Source: Mycolicibacterium aurum | Lineage (GTDB): Bacteria > Actinomycetota > Actinomycetes > Mycobacteriales > Mycobacteriaceae | Direction of reading: 5' to 3' | DNA length: 64,000 nt | Assembly (NCBI RefSeq): GCF_900637195.1 | Contig: NZ_LR134356.1 | Location: 4,464,001 to 4,528,000, forward strand | Shown: piece after piece, positions 27,151 to 35,566 of the stretch | Layout: each line of letters begins with the position of its first letter | Position numbering within the stretch: the stretch's first letter is position 1 | The notes under the pieces: model-generated | Database searches by the model: none | The model's input: the letters and a program-made list of their open reading frames with translations, nothing else | Told to the model about the DNA's origin: nothing | Translations under genes and position numbers: made by a program

Positions 27151-28641
27151 CTACGTGCTGTCGTCGCCGTTGGGAGTCACCGTCAGCGTCACGCGGCGGC
27201 CGTCGCGGACGACCTCGATGGGCGCCGGCTCGTTGATGGCGAGTTGGCGGACCGCGACGATGAACTCGTCGGCATCGGCAACGTCACGGTCCCCCACCTT
27301 GACGACAACGTCGTTCTCCAGGATGCCCGCACGCTCGGCCGGGCTGTCCGGTGACACGTCGGCCACCTGTGCGCCCTTGGAGACGTCGTTGCTCACCGAG
27401 CGGGCCGTCAATCCCAGTGTGGGATGGGCGATCTTGCCGCTCTGGATCAGGGTCTCGACCACCTGCTTGACCTCGTTGACCGGGATCGCGAAGCCGAGGC
27501 CGCTGGCACTGTCCGACAGCGACTTGCCCGCCGTGTTGATGCCGATGACCTCAGAGTTCATGTTGATCAGCGGTCCACCGGAGTTGCCGTGGTTGATGGA
27601 CGCGTCGGTCTGCACACCGTCGATCACGGTGTCGGTGTCGGAACCGTCGCCCGACAGCGGCACCGGCCGGTGCAGGGCACTGATGATGCCGTGGGTGACC
27701 GTGCTGCGCAGGCCCAGCGGGGCTCCCGCGGCGATCACTTCCTCACCGACGCGCAGCTTCTCGGAATCACCCATCCGGGCCACCGACAGGTTGTCGACGT
27801 TGTCGACTTTGAGCACGGCAAGGTCGGTCTTGGGGTCACGGCCGACCAGGTTGGCCGGCACCTCGGTGCCGTCGTTGAACACCACCGACATCTTGAACTC
27901 GCTGGGATTCGTGGCGGCTTCGGAGATGACGTGGTTGTTGGTCACGATGTAGCCGCGGCCGTCGACGACGACACCCGAGCCCTGAGAACCCTCCGTCTCA
28001 CTGGTCGCCTCGATGGTGACCACCGAATCAGCTACTGCCGCAGCTACTTTGGCGAGCTGGCCCTGCGGCTCGCCATCCGCGCTGCCGCTGGTGTCCAACG
28101 TGACCTTGGAGGTGGTGAACGCTTCGACCACCTCGGCGGTGGTACGCCCCACCCAGCCGCCAGCGACGCCGATCAGCAGCGCCGCAATGCCGAGTACCGC
28201 GAGGGCGACGTAGGACACCCGGCCGCCGAACAGCACATCGCGGACACCGAGCTTGCCGGTGGGCGCCGCGACGACGGTGGGTCCGGAAGGAGTGAGCGCG
28301 GGCGTGCCGAGCGCCGCGGCAGCCCCAGGATTGCGCCACGGATCGTCTGGCTCGTCGCCGGCGCCGTCACGTTCGGCATCGAGGGCACCTGCATCGGTGG
28401 GGTGCCGCTGCAGTGATTCGCCACCGCGGTAGGGCCGGCTGAACGCCTCGGCCAGCACGGGGTCGGGCGCCTGATCCTTGGGGGCGTACTCGCCCTGATC
28501 GCGATGCTTGTCGGCGCCCAGAAAGGAGCCGTTGACCCCCGACGGCCGTCCGAACGTCCGCTGAGCCGCCGGATCGACAGGCGGACGTGACACCGGCCGC
28601 GGCTGAAGACGTTCCCGACCGGTCTCGTCCAGATTGCTCAC
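27151..28641 (-). CDS. htrA: Membrane-anchored HtrA-type serine protease
   Basis: The protein has 496 residues. A disordered cytoplasmic arm of about 145 residues precedes one membrane helix (VSYVALAVLGIAALLIGVAG). A trypsin-like domain with His in NNHVI, Asp in DLAVLKVD and Ser in GNSGGPL is followed by one PDZ domain. It corresponds to Rv1223. The family processes envelope proteins and damps the SigE response. It lies downstream of rseA in the conserved sigE-rseA-htrA-tatB order, 87 bases from rseA. Confidence 0.94.
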   Translation of the reverse strand: MSNLDETGRERLQPRPVSRPPVDPAAQRTFGRPSGVNGSFLGADKHRDQGEYAPKDQAPDPVLAEAFSRPYRGGESLQRHPTDAGALDAERDGAGDEPDDPWRNPGAAAALGTPALTPSGPTVVAAPTGKLGVRDVLFGGRVSYVALAVLGIAALLIGVAGGWVGRTTAEVVEAFTTSKVTLDTSGSADGEPQGQLAKVAAAVADSVVTIEATSETEGSQGSGVVVDGRGYIVTNNHVISEAATNPSEFKMSVVFNDGTEVPANLVGRDPKTDLAVLKVDNVDNLSVARMGDSEKLRVGEEVIAAGAPLGLRSTVTHGIISALHRPVPLSGDGSDTDTVIDGVQTDASINHGNSGGPLINMNSEVIGINTAGKSLSDSASGLGFAIPVNEVKQVVETLIQSGKIAHPTLGLTARSVSNDVSKGAQVADVSPDSPAERAGILENDVVVKVGDRDVADADEFIVAVRQLAINEPAPIEVVRDGRRVTLTVTPNGDDST

Positions 28642-28728
28642 CCGTTCATCGCCCTTTCACGTCTTGCCACCCGCTGTCACGGTGCCAGCAATCGTCGACG
28701 CACGTAGGTGGTCGACTCGGCCTCAACC

Positions 28729-29124
28729 CTACCGGCGTTTGCGACGAGGCCGCTGCGTGCCGTCAGCTAACTGCGGCGTTTCGGCCGGCTCGTCAGCCTC
28801 CACCGGAGTGTGGTTCGGGATCTGGGACAACAACCCCAGCAAAGAACTTGGCATCGCCACCGGGCGGCAGTCCCGCAACGCTTCCCGGGCCTGGCGTTGA
28901 GCGTCGACCTCGAGGGCGCACTCCGGGCACAGTGACAGATGATGGGCGGCGCGCAGGTGTGCGGTCATTCTCAGCTCGCCGTCGACGAACGCCGCCAGTG
29001 CCTCGATGGACAGGTGCTCGGTGGACCCGAACTGGCGGGGCCCCACCGGGTCGTCGCTCTGCGAGGCAAATTGCGTCGGCAGCCACGAGAACGCTCGGCG
29101 GAACGCATGTCCGGGATCGAACAC
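28729..29124 (-). CDS. rseA: Anti-sigma-E factor RseA
   Basis: The protein is about 131 residues and contains a zinc anti-sigma motif, HxxxCxxC in HHLSLCPEC, near residue 65. The sequence GHAFRRAFSWLP at the N-terminus matches known mycobacterial RseA. The GTG at 29124 was chosen because GAGGAG lies seven bases upstream; an adjacent GTG at 29127 is an alternative. A longer frame from the ATG at 29211 adds an unmatched Arg/Ser-rich leader. It should sequester SigE. In M. tuberculosis the orthologue is destroyed by ClpC1P2 after PknB phosphorylation. Confidence 0.88.
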   Translation of the reverse strand: MFDPGHAFRRAFSWLPTQFASQSDDPVGPRQFGSTEHLSIEALAAFVDGELRMTAHLRAAHHLSLCPECALEVDAQRQAREALRDCRPVAMPSSLLGLLSQIPNHTPVEADEPAETPQLADGTQRPRRKRR

Positions 29125-29221
29125 CACCCAGCTCCTCTCCGCCCGACGTCGTGTCGCCAGCCCTATGTCAGAAGACGTACTTCGAATGTAGCGCGGGTTG
29201 GTGTGCGACATCGCGAGAACG

Positions 29222-30028
29222 TCAGGCGGACTCGGCCATGTCCCTGGCGTCGGCCAAGGTGGAGGCACCCGAATGGCGGGCCAGGTAGTCACGCAGCGCC
29301 TGCCGTCCACGGTGGATTCGGCTGCGCACGGTGCCGAGTTTGACGCCGAGCGTCGCCCCGATCTCCTCGTAGGACAGGCCCTCGATGTCACACAGCACCA
29401 CGGCTGCGCGGAATTCCGGCGCCAGCGAGTCCAGGGCGGCCTGCAGGTCGGCGCCCAGCCGTGAGTCGTGGTAGATCTGCTCCGGGTTCGGCTCGTCGGC
29501 CGGCACGCGGTCGTAGTCCTCGGGCAGGGCCTCCATACGGATGCGGCCACGGCGCCGAACCATGTCGAGGAACAGGTTGGTCGTAATGCGGTGCAACCAA
29601 CCCTCGAAGGTGCCGGGCTGGTAGTTCTGCACCGACCGGAAGACGCGGATGAACGTCTCCTGGGTCAGGTCCTCCGCGTCGTGCTGATTGCCGGACAGCC
29701 GATAGGCCAAGCGGTACACCCGGTCGGCGTGCTGGCGAACCAGCTCGTCCCAACTGGGCATCGCGGCCTTGTCACCGGTGGCGTCGAACACCGCGGTGCC
29801 CGACAGCTCGTCGGTGGGCTCCACCCATTCGGCATCGGTGAACTGCTCCAGATGGGCCATCGAAACAGGTGACGCCACGGTTGCAGCGCCAGAGACGGTA
29901 TTGGGGCCGGAATTGGCGGTCGTCGGATCCTCCAGGTCGAAGTGGTCGGAGAGCATAACGCCACGTGAGGCGGTGTTGTTCCCTGAGCGCGCGGTACCGG
30001 TGCGTGCGGCCGAAGCGCGTTCTGTCAT
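29222..30028 (-). CDS. sigE: ECF RNA polymerase sigma factor SigE
   Basis: This 268-residue ECF sigma factor directs the envelope-stress regulon. Region 2 contains YRLAYRLSGNQHDAEDLTQE near residues 105-124. Region 4 contains the LSYEEIGATLGVKLGTVRSR helix-turn-helix near 215-235. The C-terminal two thirds are nearly invariant among mycobacteria, while the first 80 residues are variable. Alternative start codons (the Met of GVMLSDHF and of SPVSMAHLE) lie downstream in frame, as in M. tuberculosis, where several sigE starts are used. It is divergent from the O-methyltransferase gene. Confidence 0.95.
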   Translation of the reverse strand: MTERASAARTGTARSGNNTASRGVMLSDHFDLEDPTTANSGPNTVSGAATVASPVSMAHLEQFTDAEWVEPTDELSGTAVFDATGDKAAMPSWDELVRQHADRVYRLAYRLSGNQHDAEDLTQETFIRVFRSVQNYQPGTFEGWLHRITTNLFLDMVRRRGRIRMEALPEDYDRVPADEPNPEQIYHDSRLGADLQAALDSLAPEFRAAVVLCDIEGLSYEEIGATLGVKLGTVRSRIHRGRQALRDYLARHSGASTLADARDMAESA

Positions 30029-30072
30029 GCGACTACCGTCTCCTGTGCTGGTATGTCAGGCATATGAGCAAA

Positions 30073-30089
30073 CTGAACATTTCCTGAGA
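30073..30089 (-). promoter_or_regulatory. TCAG direct repeat upstream of sigE
   Basis: On the minus strand TCTCAGG and GTTCAG are separated by four bases, 45-61 bases before the sigE ATG. MprA, known to control sigE in M. tuberculosis, binds loosely conserved direct repeats. The match is suggestive only. Confidence 0.3.
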
Positions 30090-30205
30090 AAGCTTGCTAC
30101 CCCGTTTTTCACCAGCGGAAACGATGCGTGGGAGACGGTGATCACCGTTGCCGGGGCCGGGCGTGTCGCAACCACCGCCGGGCGGGCTGGCTCTACGCTG
30201 CGGGC

Positions 30206-30886
30206 ATGGCCAGCACCGACGAGCCAGGAGCAGGCTCCGGCGATTCCACCACCCGCACCGGGCAGGCCGAAGCGATCGTCCATCACGCCGAACACTCGAT
30301 CTCCGAGGACGCCATCGTCGCCGCCGCCCGGGAGCGGGCGGTCGACATCGGCGCCGGCGCGGTGACCCCCGCGGTCGGCGCACTGCTGTGCGTCCTGGCC
30401 AAGCTCACCCATGCGCGCGCCGTCGTGGAGGTGGGCACCGGCGCCGGGGTGAGCGGGCTGTGGCTGCTGTCCGGTATGCGCGAGGACGGGGTCCTGACGA
30501 CGATCGACGTCGAACCGGAACACCAGCGCATCGCCAAGCAGGCGTTCACCGAGGCCGGGGTGGGCCCCGGGCGGACCCGGTTGATCGGCGGCCGCGCCCA
30601 GGAAGTGCTGACCCGCCTGGCCGACGACTCCTACGACCTCGTGTTCATCGACGCCGACCCCGCAGACCAGCCCCAGTTCGTGGTCGAAGGCGTGCGACTG
30701 CTGCGCCCGGGAGGCGCGATCGTCGTGCACCGCGCCGCCCTCGGCGGACGTGCCGGCGACGCCAACGCCAAGGACAACGAGGTCGCCGCGGTGCGGGAAG
30801 CGGCACGGTTGATCGCCGAGGACGAACGGCTGACGCCGGTGCTCATCCCATTGGGCGACGGACTGCTGGCCGCCGCCCGCGACTGA
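30206..30886 (+). CDS. O-methyltransferase, caffeoyl-CoA/COMT-like class (Rv1220c-like)
   Basis: This 226-residue class I SAM-dependent methyltransferase has the SAM loop VVEVGTGAGVSGLWL near residue 75, the acidic TTIDVEPEHQ near 100 and FIDADPADQ near 150. It is conserved divergent from sigE, as Rv1220c is. The substrate is unknown. The ATG at 30206 follows TACGCT (30194-30199) by six bases, indicating a leaderless message. Upstream codons in the same frame are therefore not used. Confidence 0.87.
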   Translation: MASTDEPGAGSGDSTTRTGQAEAIVHHAEHSISEDAIVAAARERAVDIGAGAVTPAVGALLCVLAKLTHARAVVEVGTGAGVSGLWLLSGMREDGVLTTIDVEPEHQRIAKQAFTEAGVGPGRTRLIGGRAQEVLTRLADDSYDLVFIDADPADQPQFVVEGVRLLRPGGAIVVHRAALGGRAGDANAKDNEVAAVREAARLIAEDERLTPVLIPLGDGLLAAARD

Positions 30887-30980
30887 CCCACCCCCTCATC
30901 CGAGGGTCACATCCGGGTGCCCGTCGGCGGACCCGCCGAATTTTGACGATTTCTTGACGCCATCCCCTCTTGCCCCCGCA

Positions 30981-31016
30981 CTGAACGCATGTTTAGTGTA
31001 CTGAACATGCGTTCAG
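30981..31016. promoter_or_regulatory. 36-bp near-perfect palindrome: RaaS operator overlapping the start codon
   Basis: CTGAACGCATGTT (30981-30993) is exactly inverted as AACATGCGTTCAG (31004-31016). The ten bases between them extend the symmetry with one mismatch around a central GT. The element covers a TAGTGT hexamer (30994-30999) and the raaS ATG at 31007, so a bound TetR dimer pair would block transcription and start. Confidence 0.85.
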
Positions 31017-31669
31017 CGGAGGATCTCACCGCGGCGGCCCGCATCCGCGATGCCGCCATCGATCAATTCGGCCGGGCCGGGTTCGCGGTGGGACTTCGCG
31101 CCATCGCCACCGCCGCGGGGGTCAGCCCCGGCCTGGTGATCCATCACTTCGGCTCCAAAGACGGATTGCGCGCAGCGTGCGACGACTACATCGCCGACAC
31201 CGTCCTTGCCGCCAAGACCGAGTCGATCCAGACATCCGATCCCGCAACCTGGTTCGCGCAGCTGGCAGAGATCGAGGAGTACGCCCCGATGATGGGCTAC
31301 CTCGTGCGGAGCCTTCAATCGGGTGGCGAGCTGGCGAAAAGGCTGTGGCGCACCATGATCGACAACACCGAACGGTACGTCGAAGAAGGTGTGCGAGCCG
31401 GGACGATAAAGCCGAGCGCTGACCCGAGGGCCAGGGGCCGGTTTCTCGCGATGACCGGCGGCGGAGCGTTCCTGCTCTACCTCCAGATGCACGACGACCC
31501 GACGAATCTGCGCGCCGTCCTCCGCGACTACAGCGAGGAGATGGTGCTGCCTGCCCTCGAGCTCTACACCAACGGGCTGATGGCGGACTCCACCATGTAC
31601 GACGCGTTCCTCGCCCAACGCGAACACGGCATTCCGTTCACCTCGACAGAAGGAGCCCACGGTGAGTGA
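31007..31669 (+). CDS. raaS: TetR-family regulator of the adjacent efflux pump (Rv1219c/RaaS-like)
   Basis: This 220-residue regulator has an N-terminal TetR helix-turn-helix (GLRAIATAAGVSPGLVIHHF near residues 30-49) and a ligand domain ending near FLAQREHG. It corresponds closely to Rv1219c, which represses itself and the Rv1217c-Rv1218c pump. The ATG at 31007 fits Rv1219c (MRSA...). It lies within a 36-base palindrome and seven bases after TAGTGT. The stop overlaps the ATPase gene by eight bases, so the regulator and pump form one operon. Confidence 0.92.
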   Translation: MRSAEDLTAAARIRDAAIDQFGRAGFAVGLRAIATAAGVSPGLVIHHFGSKDGLRAACDDYIADTVLAAKTESIQTSDPATWFAQLAEIEEYAPMMGYLVRSLQSGGELAKRLWRTMIDNTERYVEEGVRAGTIKPSADPRARGRFLAMTGGGAFLLYLQMHDDPTNLRAVLRDYSEEMVLPALELYTNGLMADSTMYDAFLAQREHGIPFTSTEGAHGE

Positions 31670-32564
31670 CAACGGACCGGCAGTCGACATCAGAGAGCTG
31701 CAGAAGTCGTTCGGCCGCACCAAGGCTCTCGACGGCCTTGACCTCACCGTCGCACCCGGAGATGTGAGCGGTTTCCTCGGGCCCAACGGTGCGGGTAAAT
31801 CCACCACGATCCGGGTGTTGCTGGGGCTGTTGCGCGCAGACGGCGGCACCGTCCGGCTACTCGGTGGCGATCCCTGGCGTGACGCGGTACACCTGCACCG
31901 CAGGATCGCCTACGTGCCAGGCGATGTCACGCTCTGGCCCAATCTGACCGGCATGCAGGCCATCGACTTCCTGGCCGCGCTTCGCGGTGCGGACGCCGTC
32001 GACCAGACCCGCCGCGACCAGCTGATCGAGCGCTTCGAGCTGGACCCGCACAAAAAGGCCCGCACCTACTCGAAGGGCAATCGGCAGAAGGTGGCGATCG
32101 TCGCCGCGTTCAGCACCCGCAGCGAGCTCTTCGTTCTCGACGAACCGACGTCGGGCCTCGACCCGTTGATGGAGCAGGCGTTTCAGCAGTGCGTTCGCGA
32201 GGTGGCCGACGAGGGTGCGGCGGTGCTGCTGTCCAGCCACATCCTTGCCGAGGTCGAGAAGCTCTGCGACACAGTGACGATCGTCCGGGCGGGTCGCACC
32301 GTGCGTTCCGGCACGTTGGCGGACATGCGTCACCTGATGCGCACCAGTGTCACGGCACGGACCCGCGGAGACGGCCGCAACCTGGAGCATGCCCCCTACG
32401 TTCACGACTTCCTCATCGACGACAACCGAGTGCGGTTCTCGGTGGACCGTGACCACCTTGACCGTGCGATGGCCGACCTCAGTGGGCTGGGACTCGACGA
32501 ACTGACGGTGACGCCCGCGTCGCTGGAGGACATGTTCCTGCGCGAATACCAAGGGGTGAGGTGA
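31662..32564 (+). CDS. ABC multidrug exporter ATPase (Rv1218c-like)
   Basis: This 300-residue ABC ATPase is of the tetronasin/drug export type. It has Walker A GPNGAGKST near residue 40, the unusual signature YSKGNRQKV near 137 (SKGNRQ in place of LSGGQ, normal for this subfamily), Walker B LFVLDEPTSGLD near 155 and the H-loop SSH near 190. It powers the membrane protein encoded next. The GTG start follows AAGGAG and overlaps the raaS stop; its own stop overlaps the permease start (GTGA). Confidence 0.93.
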   Translation: MSDNGPAVDIRELQKSFGRTKALDGLDLTVAPGDVSGFLGPNGAGKSTTIRVLLGLLRADGGTVRLLGGDPWRDAVHLHRRIAYVPGDVTLWPNLTGMQAIDFLAALRGADAVDQTRRDQLIERFELDPHKKARTYSKGNRQKVAIVAAFSTRSELFVLDEPTSGLDPLMEQAFQQCVREVADEGAAVLLSSHILAEVEKLCDTVTIVRAGRTVRSGTLADMRHLMRTSVTARTRGDGRNLEHAPYVHDFLIDDNRVRFSVDRDHLDRAMADLSGLGLDELTVTPASLEDMFLREYQGVR

Positions 32565-34189
32565 TCATGAGCACCGGCACCGCCCAGTTTTCCGCGGGAC
32601 GGCATGCGGCCGCCCCGGCCGCGTCCTCGTGGACGGGCACCGGACATCTGATCCGGCTGGCCCTGCGCCGAGACCGTGTGCGCCTGTCGATCTGGATCGG
32701 CGCGCTGGCGTTGACCATGGTCTACGCGCCCAATGCGATCAAGCTGGCCTACCCCGAGGAGGCGCAGCGCCAGGCGCGGGTCGATCTACTCAAGACCCCC
32801 GCCGGGATGATGTTGGGCGGTCCGATGTTCGGCGGCAACGAAACCGAGCTCGGCGCGATGATGGCCAACGAACTGATGCTGACCCTCATCATCGCGACGT
32901 CGATCTTGGCCATCCTCACCGTGATTCGACATACCCGCGCCGAGGAGGAGGGCGGAGCGGCGGAACTCGTTCTGGCAGCGCCCGTCGGCCGCTACGCCCG
33001 TACGGCTGCCGCGCTGACGGTCGTCGTCGGGGTCAACGCTGTTCTGGCAGTGACGATGACGGCGGCCATGGCCGCCAGCGGCTTCCGTGTCATCGACTCC
33101 GCAGGTATGTGCCTCGGCGTCACGGCGGTGGCAACGGTGTTCGGCGCGGTCGCCGCCGTCACCGCCCAGATGTGGCGGGCTGCGCGCGGCGCCACCGGAG
33201 CAGCGATGGCGACACTCGCTCTGGCCGCCTTGATCCGCGGCATCGGCGATGTCATCGACAACTCGGGCAGTGCGCTGAGCTGGTTCTCCCCCATCGCGTG
33301 GGCGCAGCAGATGCGCCCGTTCGTCGATTTGCGGTGGTGGCCGATCGCGCTCCTGGTCGCGCTGACCGTTGGCCTCATCGCGCTGGCCGCAGCGCTGGAA
33401 GTCCGCCGCCAGTACGACGACGGCACCATCGCCGCGACCGGCGAACGCCCCGCCGCCCATCCGGTTCGTGGCGTCCTCGGACTGCACCTCACGCTGCAGC
33501 GCGGCCAGACGATCGGCTGGTCGGCCGGACTGTTCGTGGCGGGCCTGGCATTCGGTTCCATGACGAAGTCACTGCTGGACGCCGCCGAGGGCAACGAGTT
33601 GATCGCCCGCGTCATCTCGACGCAGGGCACCGACGGTGTGTACACCACGATGACGCAGTTCCTCGCCGCGGCGGCAATCGCGTACGTCGTGTCGGCAGTA
33701 CTGCGGGTGTACGCCGACGAGCAGTCCGGCCTCGGGGAAGCGGTGCTGGGCGGAGCCGTGTCTCGCTGGCGGTGGCTGCTGACCGCCGTCGCGGCGGCCG
33801 TACTCGGCGGGGCGGTACTGATGTTCTTCGCGGGACTGGGCAACGGTCTCGGTGCGGGCATCACGGTGGGTGATCCGCCGACAGTGCTGAGGCTGACGGT
33901 GGCCGGCCTGGCCTTCGTGCCCGCTCTCGCAGTACTGGCCGGGGTCGCGGCTCTGGCCGTCGCGCTGCGTCAAAGCTGGATCGGCTGGCTGGCAGTGACT
34001 TTCGTCGTGATGGCGCTCTACCTCGGCGCACTGCTGCGGCTTCCCCGGTGGCTGATCGACCTGTCGCCGGTCGGACGGACCACCGCACCCGTCGACGTAC
34101 CCGTCGTCGCGATGGTCGTGATGGCGGCGGCAGCAACAGGTTTGGCGTTGACGGCCGGCGCGATCTACCGACGCCGCGACGCGGCGTAA
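32561..34189 (+). CDS. ABC exporter membrane subunit (Rv1217c-like)
   Basis: This 542-residue polytopic protein has about 12 membrane helices in two similar halves, as in the tetronasin-type exporter permeases. It has no ATPase motif and partners the preceding ATPase. Rv1217c with Rv1218c exports several antimycobacterial drugs in M. tuberculosis; the same is inferred here. The start is the GTG that overlaps the upstream stop, or the ATG at 32567 two codons later. Confidence 0.92.
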   Translation: MIMSTGTAQFSAGRHAAAPAASSWTGTGHLIRLALRRDRVRLSIWIGALALTMVYAPNAIKLAYPEEAQRQARVDLLKTPAGMMLGGPMFGGNETELGAMMANELMLTLIIATSILAILTVIRHTRAEEEGGAAELVLAAPVGRYARTAAALTVVVGVNAVLAVTMTAAMAASGFRVIDSAGMCLGVTAVATVFGAVAAVTAQMWRAARGATGAAMATLALAALIRGIGDVIDNSGSALSWFSPIAWAQQMRPFVDLRWWPIALLVALTVGLIALAAALEVRRQYDDGTIAATGERPAAHPVRGVLGLHLTLQRGQTIGWSAGLFVAGLAFGSMTKSLLDAAEGNELIARVISTQGTDGVYTTMTQFLAAAAIAYVVSAVLRVYADEQSGLGEAVLGGAVSRWRWLLTAVAAAVLGGAVLMFFAGLGNGLGAGITVGDPPTVLRLTVAGLAFVPALAVLAGVAALAVALRQSWIGWLAVTFVVMALYLGALLRLPRWLIDLSPVGRTTAPVDVPVVAMVVMAAAATGLALTAGAIYRRRDAA

Positions 34190-34200
34190 GGAGGCATGAC

Positions 34201-34875
34201 GTGAAAACGGCGCTGCAGACCGTGGCCTCGGCCCTGTTCGGTGTCGCCTTCTTCGGCATCTCCCTGTTCGTACCCGCGGGAACGTTCGACTACTGGCAGG
34301 CGTGGGTGTTCATCGCGGTGTTCGCGCTCACGACGATGGTGCCGTCGGCGATACTCGCGGTGCGTTATCCCGATGCGCTCGCCCGTCGGATGAAGGCCGG
34401 GCCCGCAGCGGAAAGCCGCCCTGCCCAACGGATCATCATCACCCTCACGATCGGGCTGGTCTTCGCGACGCTCGCGCTGTCGGCCGTCGATCACCGGTTC
34501 GGCTGGTCGACGGTGCCGGTGTGGCTCATCGTCGTCGGGAACGTCCTCGTGGCGACCGGACTGGGCCTCGCACAGCTCGTGGTGGTGCAGAACAACTTTG
34601 CCGGAGCGAGCATCACCGTCGAGGCCGACCAACCATTGGTGTCGACAGGGCTCTACGGGATGGTGCGACACCCGATGTACATGGGCACGGTGATCATGAT
34701 GATCGGTACTCCGCTGGCGCTGGACTCGCTGTGGGGACTGCTCTGCGTGCTGGCCGCGATCCCGGTTCTGGCGGCGCGCATCGTCGACGAGGAGAGGATG
34801 CTCGTCGACGAGCTTGCCGGCTACCCGGATTACACGCAGCGGGTGCGCTTTCGGCTGATCCCCGGGGTGTGGTGA
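34201..34875 (+). CDS. Isoprenylcysteine-methyltransferase-like membrane protein (Rv1216c-like)
   Basis: This 224-residue protein has five or six membrane helices and the conserved RHPMYMGT element near residue 155 and DEERMLV near 198 of the ICMT/PEMT fold. It matches Rv1216c in size and order. It should use SAM to methylate a small or lipidic acceptor, which is not identified. The GTG at 34201 lies six bases after AAGGAGG. It is the last gene of the pump operon. Confidence 0.87.
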   Translation: MKTALQTVASALFGVAFFGISLFVPAGTFDYWQAWVFIAVFALTTMVPSAILAVRYPDALARRMKAGPAAESRPAQRIIITLTIGLVFATLALSAVDHRFGWSTVPVWLIVVGNVLVATGLGLAQLVVVQNNFAGASITVEADQPLVSTGLYGMVRHPMYMGTVIMMIGTPLALDSLWGLLCVLAAIPVLAARIVDEERMLVDELAGYPDYTQRVRFRLIPGVW

Positions 34876-34911
34876 CCCCCGACGGCGACGATCCCGCCGC
34901 ATACTGAGTTC

Positions 34912-35520
34912 ATGGAGCTGCTCACCGGCTTCGGCCTGGCGACGGCCGCGGGTCTGAACGCGTACATCCCGCTGCTGGCGCTCGGCCTGCTGGCGCGATT
35001 CACCGACCTGGTGACGCTCCCCGCGGGCTGGGCATGGCTGGAGAACGGCTGGGTGATGGCCATCGTCGCGGTCCTGCTGGTCATCGAGATCGTCGCCGAC
35101 AAGGTGCCCGCGCTCGACAGCGTCAACGACGTCGTCCAGACCGTGGTGCGTCCGACCGCGGGCGGCATCGTCTTCGGATCGGGAACGGCCGCGCAGACGG
35201 CGGCGGTGTCCGATCCCGGTGCGTTCGCACAATCGGGTCAGTGGGTTCCGGTGGCCGTCGGCGTCGCGATCGCCCTGGTGGTGTCGTTGACGAAATCGAC
35301 CGTGCGGCCGGCGGCCAACGTCGCCACGGCCGGCGTGGCCGCCCCGGTGCTGAGCACCGTCGAGGACATCGTCAGCGTGCTGCTGGTCTTCCTGGCGATC
35401 CTGGTGCCGGTGCTGGTTCTGGTAGCGGTGATCGCGCTGGCGTGGGCAGTATTCCGGTTGTTGCGACGACGGCGCAGGAATCAGCGTGCCGCCCCAACGA
35501 CCCGCCGGGACGCGGGTTGA
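34912..35520 (+). CDS. DUF4126 membrane protein
   Basis: This 202-residue membrane protein begins GFGLATAAGLNAYIPLLALG, and its VIEIVADKVPALDSVND segment near residue 60 is diagnostic of DUF4126. Four or five helices are predicted, and the C-terminus is a basic cluster (RRRRRNQR). Its function is unknown. It lies 36 bases after the methyltransferase gene and converges on the GGDEF gene. Confidence 0.78.
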   Translation: MELLTGFGLATAAGLNAYIPLLALGLLARFTDLVTLPAGWAWLENGWVMAIVAVLLVIEIVADKVPALDSVNDVVQTVVRPTAGGIVFGSGTAAQTAAVSDPGAFAQSGQWVPVAVGVAIALVVSLTKSTVRPAANVATAGVAAPVLSTVEDIVSVLLVFLAILVPVLVLVAVIALAWAVFRLLRRRRRNQRAAPTTRRDAG

Positions 35521-35566
35521 CGACACCGTCGACAGGACCGGAGGGCGCTGCCCCGCCGCTCACCGA

